A program made the position numbers and the translations under genes. The notes beneath the pieces were generated by a model. It saw only the letters and a program-made list of their open reading frames with translations, did not search any database and had not been told where the DNA came from. 60,832 nt of DNA from JAFHCF01 sp048497495. GTDB lineage: Bacteria > Pseudomonadota > Alphaproteobacteria > Rhizobiales > Ancalomicrobiaceae. The DNA lies in NCBI GenBank assembly GCA_048497495.1, contig JAFHCF010000224.1:1-60832 (forward strand), in the 5' to 3' direction. Shown here piece after piece: positions 58,624 through 60,832 of the stretch (position 1 is the stretch's first letter; every line of letters starts with the position of its first letter).

Positions 58624-59649
58624 TCAGGACCGCTCGAGCTTGTCGAGCCTGGCGTTGACGCCCAACTGGCGCTGCGCCAATCCGTAGACCGCCCGGATCA
58701 GCAGTTCGTGTTCTTCCTGCCGCGCCTGTTCCGGCGTCAGGGTGATGACGTCCTTCTCGGTCGGGGCGGGGAACAACGGCTCGTCGGCCGGCAGAGATGG
58801 CAGATAACGCGCCCTCAGAGCCTCGTTCGATTCGCGATAGGCATCGACGATGCGCAATCTCTGCTCGAGGGTGAGGAGCGAGGACCCCTTGCCGGTCTTG
58901 AACGCCTTCGCCCCGATCGCGTAGATCATCGCGTCGTAGAAGCGGTTGTCGTGGATGTTGTCGAAGACGTCCACCACCTGCTCCGCCATCCGTCCGATCG
59001 AGTCGGCGAAGCTGCGGTTGATCAGGCCGCGAAGCGGAGCGAGGCCGTCCATCGACAGGCCGGTCGACCGGAAGAAGTCGGGAACGATGTCGCCGTCGAC
59101 CAGATGTTCGCGCATGAAGCGGCGGACGATGATCTTGTCGGCGCCGAGCACCTCGGCCCATGGCGCGAGATTGGCGTTCCAGTTGCCGACCTTGCCGACT
59201 TCCTGGGCCAGATGGGCTTCCATGCTCAAGCCGCGCTTCAGCCACCACTGCTGCCAGCCGGAGATGATGTAGTCGTCCTGCCGGCGGATGTAGACGATCG
59301 CCTCGACCTCGTCGAACAGCCGGCCCACACCCTTGAAGACCTTGTGGAAGCCGTGCGGGTTGATCAGGTTCTCGCCACTGACGATGACGGTATGGGCGCC
59401 GCTCGCCTTGGCATGTTCGGCCAGGCGGGCGAGCCGGCGATGGAGTATCGCCGCCTTCTCGTCGTCGAACGGTCGCAGGTTTTCCCAGAACCAGAGTTGA
59501 TGGCCGGTGATCTTGCCGCCGATCTCGAGCTTCTCGTCGGGGATGATGACGCCTTGAGAGTGTAGTATTTCGGCGTTGTTGGCCCAATGAAGTTGTAGAG
59601 CAGAACTACCACACTTCGATGCACCAAGATGAATCAGCAGTTTTGTCAT
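58624..59649 (-). CDS. Sulfotransferase-like protein
   Basis: A 341-residue protein beginning LLIHLGASKCGSSALQLHWA, a 5'-phosphosulfate-binding loop as in PAPS-dependent sulfotransferases (usual pattern GxxKxGSS). The middle IVYIRRQDDYIISGWQQWWL carries the Arg and Ser of the 3'-phosphate-binding motif (RxxxxxxxS). Sulfotransferases of this kind sulfate cell-surface or exported glycans. No membrane segment. Only one base separates its start from the stop of the methyltransferase gene that precedes it (59651), so the two are probably co-transcribed. Confidence 0.82.
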   Translation of the reverse strand: MTKLLIHLGASKCGSSALQLHWANNAEILHSQGVIIPDEKLEIGGKITGHQLWFWENLRPFDDEKAAILHRRLARLAEHAKASGAHTVIVSGENLINPHGFHKVFKGVGRLFDEVEAIVYIRRQDDYIISGWQQWWLKRGLSMEAHLAQEVGKVGNWNANLAPWAEVLGADKIIVRRFMREHLVDGDIVPDFFRSTGLSMDGLAPLRGLINRSFADSIGRMAEQVVDVFDNIHDNRFYDAMIYAIGAKAFKTGKGSSLLTLEQRLRIVDAYRESNEALRARYLPSLPADEPLFPAPTEKDVITLTPEQARQEEHELLIRAVYGLAQRQLGVNARLDKLERS

Positions 59650-59650
59650 T

Positions 59651-60832
59651 TTATTTCGCCGTTGTTATTTTTCTTAAGTTGCGGATCACCCACCGCGAGG
59701 TCGGCGATCCTTTCTTGGGCTTGGTTTCTTGCGCAGCGTCGAGCTGCGGCTGTCGCACTGTTTCGACCTGCGGCGCGGTCTGAATTGCCGTCAACAGTTT
59801 GCGCAACTCGTCCCGTTCCGCCGCCACCGCCGCTTCCGACTGCCGCAGGCGGGACACCTGGTCGTTGAGTTGGGCCACCGCCTTGAGTTGCTCGGTGGTG
59901 ACATTGAGTTGATGGGTCTTCTGATTGAGTTCGACCAGCGTCTCCGACACCCGCTCGAGATGGTGTTGAACCATGGGGCCCCACCCGTCGTTCCGGCTCA
60001 GGACACGCATCAGGCGCTCGATCCGGGTGTTCTCGACGCTGCCGACATAGGCGATGCCGAGCCCGTGAGTGTGGCGGAACTCCATCGTCGGATAGCGGCG
60101 CTTGATCTCATCCCACAATTGCCAGACGCCGAAGTCGCGTTCGTGCACGTTGATGTCGTGGAAGATGATGGTTCCCCGCTCCGACATCTTCGGCAGCCAG
60201 GTTTCGAAGTCGTTCTTCACCGCCTCGTAGGTGTGCAGCCCGTCGATATGCAGCAGATCGATCGAGCCTTCGGCGAAGAGCGGCAGAGCCGCGTCGAAGC
60301 GCATGCGCTGATAGTGCGCGAAAGAGGCGTATTTGGTCAGGATGTGCTTGAAGTTGTTGAAGACGCGGTCGTCGTAGAAGCCGGCCTGGGGGTCGCCCTC
60401 CCAACTGTCGATCGCGATCGCCGTGGTGTCGAGGAAGCTCCGCTGCGCCGCGTGACAATAGGCGAAGAAACTCGCCCCCCAATGGGATCCGAGCTCGGCG
60501 AAGACCCGTGGGCGGAACGCCGAGACGAAGGCATACATGAAGGGGATGTGCCCGCTCCACGAGGTCGGCGTGAGATCGGCGATCGGCCAATAGGTCGGGC
60601 GCAAGAAGTCCTTGATGAAATTGACGTCCTCGACCGGTTCGAGGTCGAGGATCGGGTCGTCGGACGCCAGGGCCGGCAGCGGCGGATAGAGGAAGCCGAG
60701 ATCCTCCGGCGCCCGCCGCAGAACACGCTCCGGCGACGTCGTCAGGCGGGTGATCGGACGCCCCTCGATCGCCGAGTCCGCCTTGGTCGCCAGTTGTCCG
60801 TTGATCCTGAAGATCAGCTCCGCGACGTTGCC
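59651..60832 (-). CDS. Class I SAM-dependent methyltransferase with C-terminal coiled coil (5' end outside window)
   Basis: The frame is open to the end of the window, giving at least 393 residues. From the window edge it reads PEDLGFLYPPLPALASDDPI and VEDVNFIKDFLRPTYWPIAD, then the methyltransferase core: FAELGSHWGASFFAYCHAAQ (SAM loop), AIAIDSWEGDPQAGFYDDRV, IDLLHIDGLHTYEAVKNDFE and GTIIFHDINVHERDFGVWQL, as in class I enzymes of glycan clusters (cephalosporin hydroxylase-like). The last about 100 residues form a heptad-rich coiled coil (HHLERVSETLVELNQKTHQL, VAQLNDQVSRLRQSEAAVAA), unusual for this family, then a basic tail. A TTG at 60604 could be an internal start but the frame upstream is clearly coding. 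Confidence 0.82.
   Translation of the reverse strand, partial: GNVAELIFRINGQLATKADSAIEGRPITRLTTSPERVLRRAPEDLGFLYPPLPALASDDPILDLEPVEDVNFIKDFLRPTYWPIADLTPTSWSGHIPFMYAFVSAFRPRVFAELGSHWGASFFAYCHAAQRSFLDTTAIAIDSWEGDPQAGFYDDRVFNNFKHILTKYASFAHYQRMRFDAALPLFAEGSIDLLHIDGLHTYEAVKNDFETWLPKMSERGTIIFHDINVHERDFGVWQLWDEIKRRYPTMEFRHTHGLGIAYVGSVENTRIERLMRVLSRNDGWGPMVQHHLERVSETLVELNQKTHQLNVTTEQLKAVAQLNDQVSRLRQSEAAVAAERDELRKLLTAIQTAPQVETVRQPQLDAAQETKPKKGSPTSRWVIRNLRKITTAK

Noticed and set aside
1..60832. CRISPR arrays, rRNA and tRNA genes, transposase or integrase genes
   Set aside because: Scanning by eye found no direct-repeat/spacer pattern, no cloverleaf with the conserved T-arm and no recognisable transposase or integrase; a covariance or HMM search would be needed to be certain.

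Overview
The window reads as chromosomal DNA of a high-GC Gram-negative bacterium, most likely an alphaproteobacterium of the Hyphomicrobiales (Rhizobiales) type. The support is GC- and C/G-ending codon bias throughout, five solute-binding-protein importers (three ABC, two TRAP), a DUF2793 gene of the alphaproteobacterial phage/GTA sort, and three copies of a palindromic repeat whose arms (GATGGTTCGAG / CTCACCATGA) resemble dispersed repeats I know from Rhizobiales. The genus cannot be named from the sequence. A pyruvate:ferredoxin oxidoreductase, an Nfn-like flavoprotein and a rubrerythrin point to a facultatively anaerobic or microaerobic lifestyle.

Layout. (1) 1-3098: the end of a sugar-acid catabolic cluster: IclR regulator tail, a frameshifted relic of a DapA-family dehydratase, an SMP-30 lactonase and a 2-oxoglutarate-semialdehyde dehydrogenase. 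(2) 3105-3994: a split YeeE/YedE sulfur transporter. (3) 4239-12384: a LacI-controlled ABC sugar importer with a cytoplasmic GH31 glycosidase, with a perfect palindromic operator between the regulator and the binding-protein gene. (4) 12403-19709: an RpiR regulator, twin operators, a TRAP importer, diaminopropionate ammonia-lyase, an M20 carbamoyl-amino-acid amidohydrolase and a D-carbamoylase-type nitrilase. I read this as import and stepwise breakdown of a ureido derivative of 2,3-diaminopropionate. (5) 19737-25934: rubrerythrin, an OadA/PycB-type carboxyltransferase that ends before its biotin site, and a NitT/TauT-type ABC importer, with three copies of the palindromic repeat between them. 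(6) 26013-33775: two giant overlapping genes, an Nfn-like fused flavoprotein and an extended PFOR. (7) 34101-42353: a sugar-acid pathway (SDR, split UxaA-type dehydratase, RraA-type aldolase/decarboxylase, FCD-GntR regulator, TRAP importer, zinc alcohol dehydrogenase). (8) 42409-50495: a second carbohydrate ABC importer with Gfo/Idh/MocA oxidoreductase, sugar epimerase, HSL-type esterase, FCD-GntR regulator and a divergently placed ATPase. (9) 50496-60832: an exopolysaccharide or surface-glycan modification region: double-domain methyltransferase, secreted glycosidase-like protein, FkbM methyltransferase, DUF2793 protein, a low-GC insert with a membrane protein and a truncated gene, a glycan-linked glycosyltransferase-like protein, a sulfotransferase and a methyltransferase cut by the window end.

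Two themes run through the window. The catabolic clusters are tightly packed, with four-base stop/start overlaps and a regulator next to each importer. All five solute-binding-protein genes are followed, within about 8-30 nt of the stop codon, by a strong GC-rich hairpin before the next gene, which fits differential mRNA stability giving excess binding protein. Best candidates for new biology are the PFOR/Nfn-fusion pair, the ureido-diaminopropionate pathway, and the glycan-decoration region with its inserted fragment.
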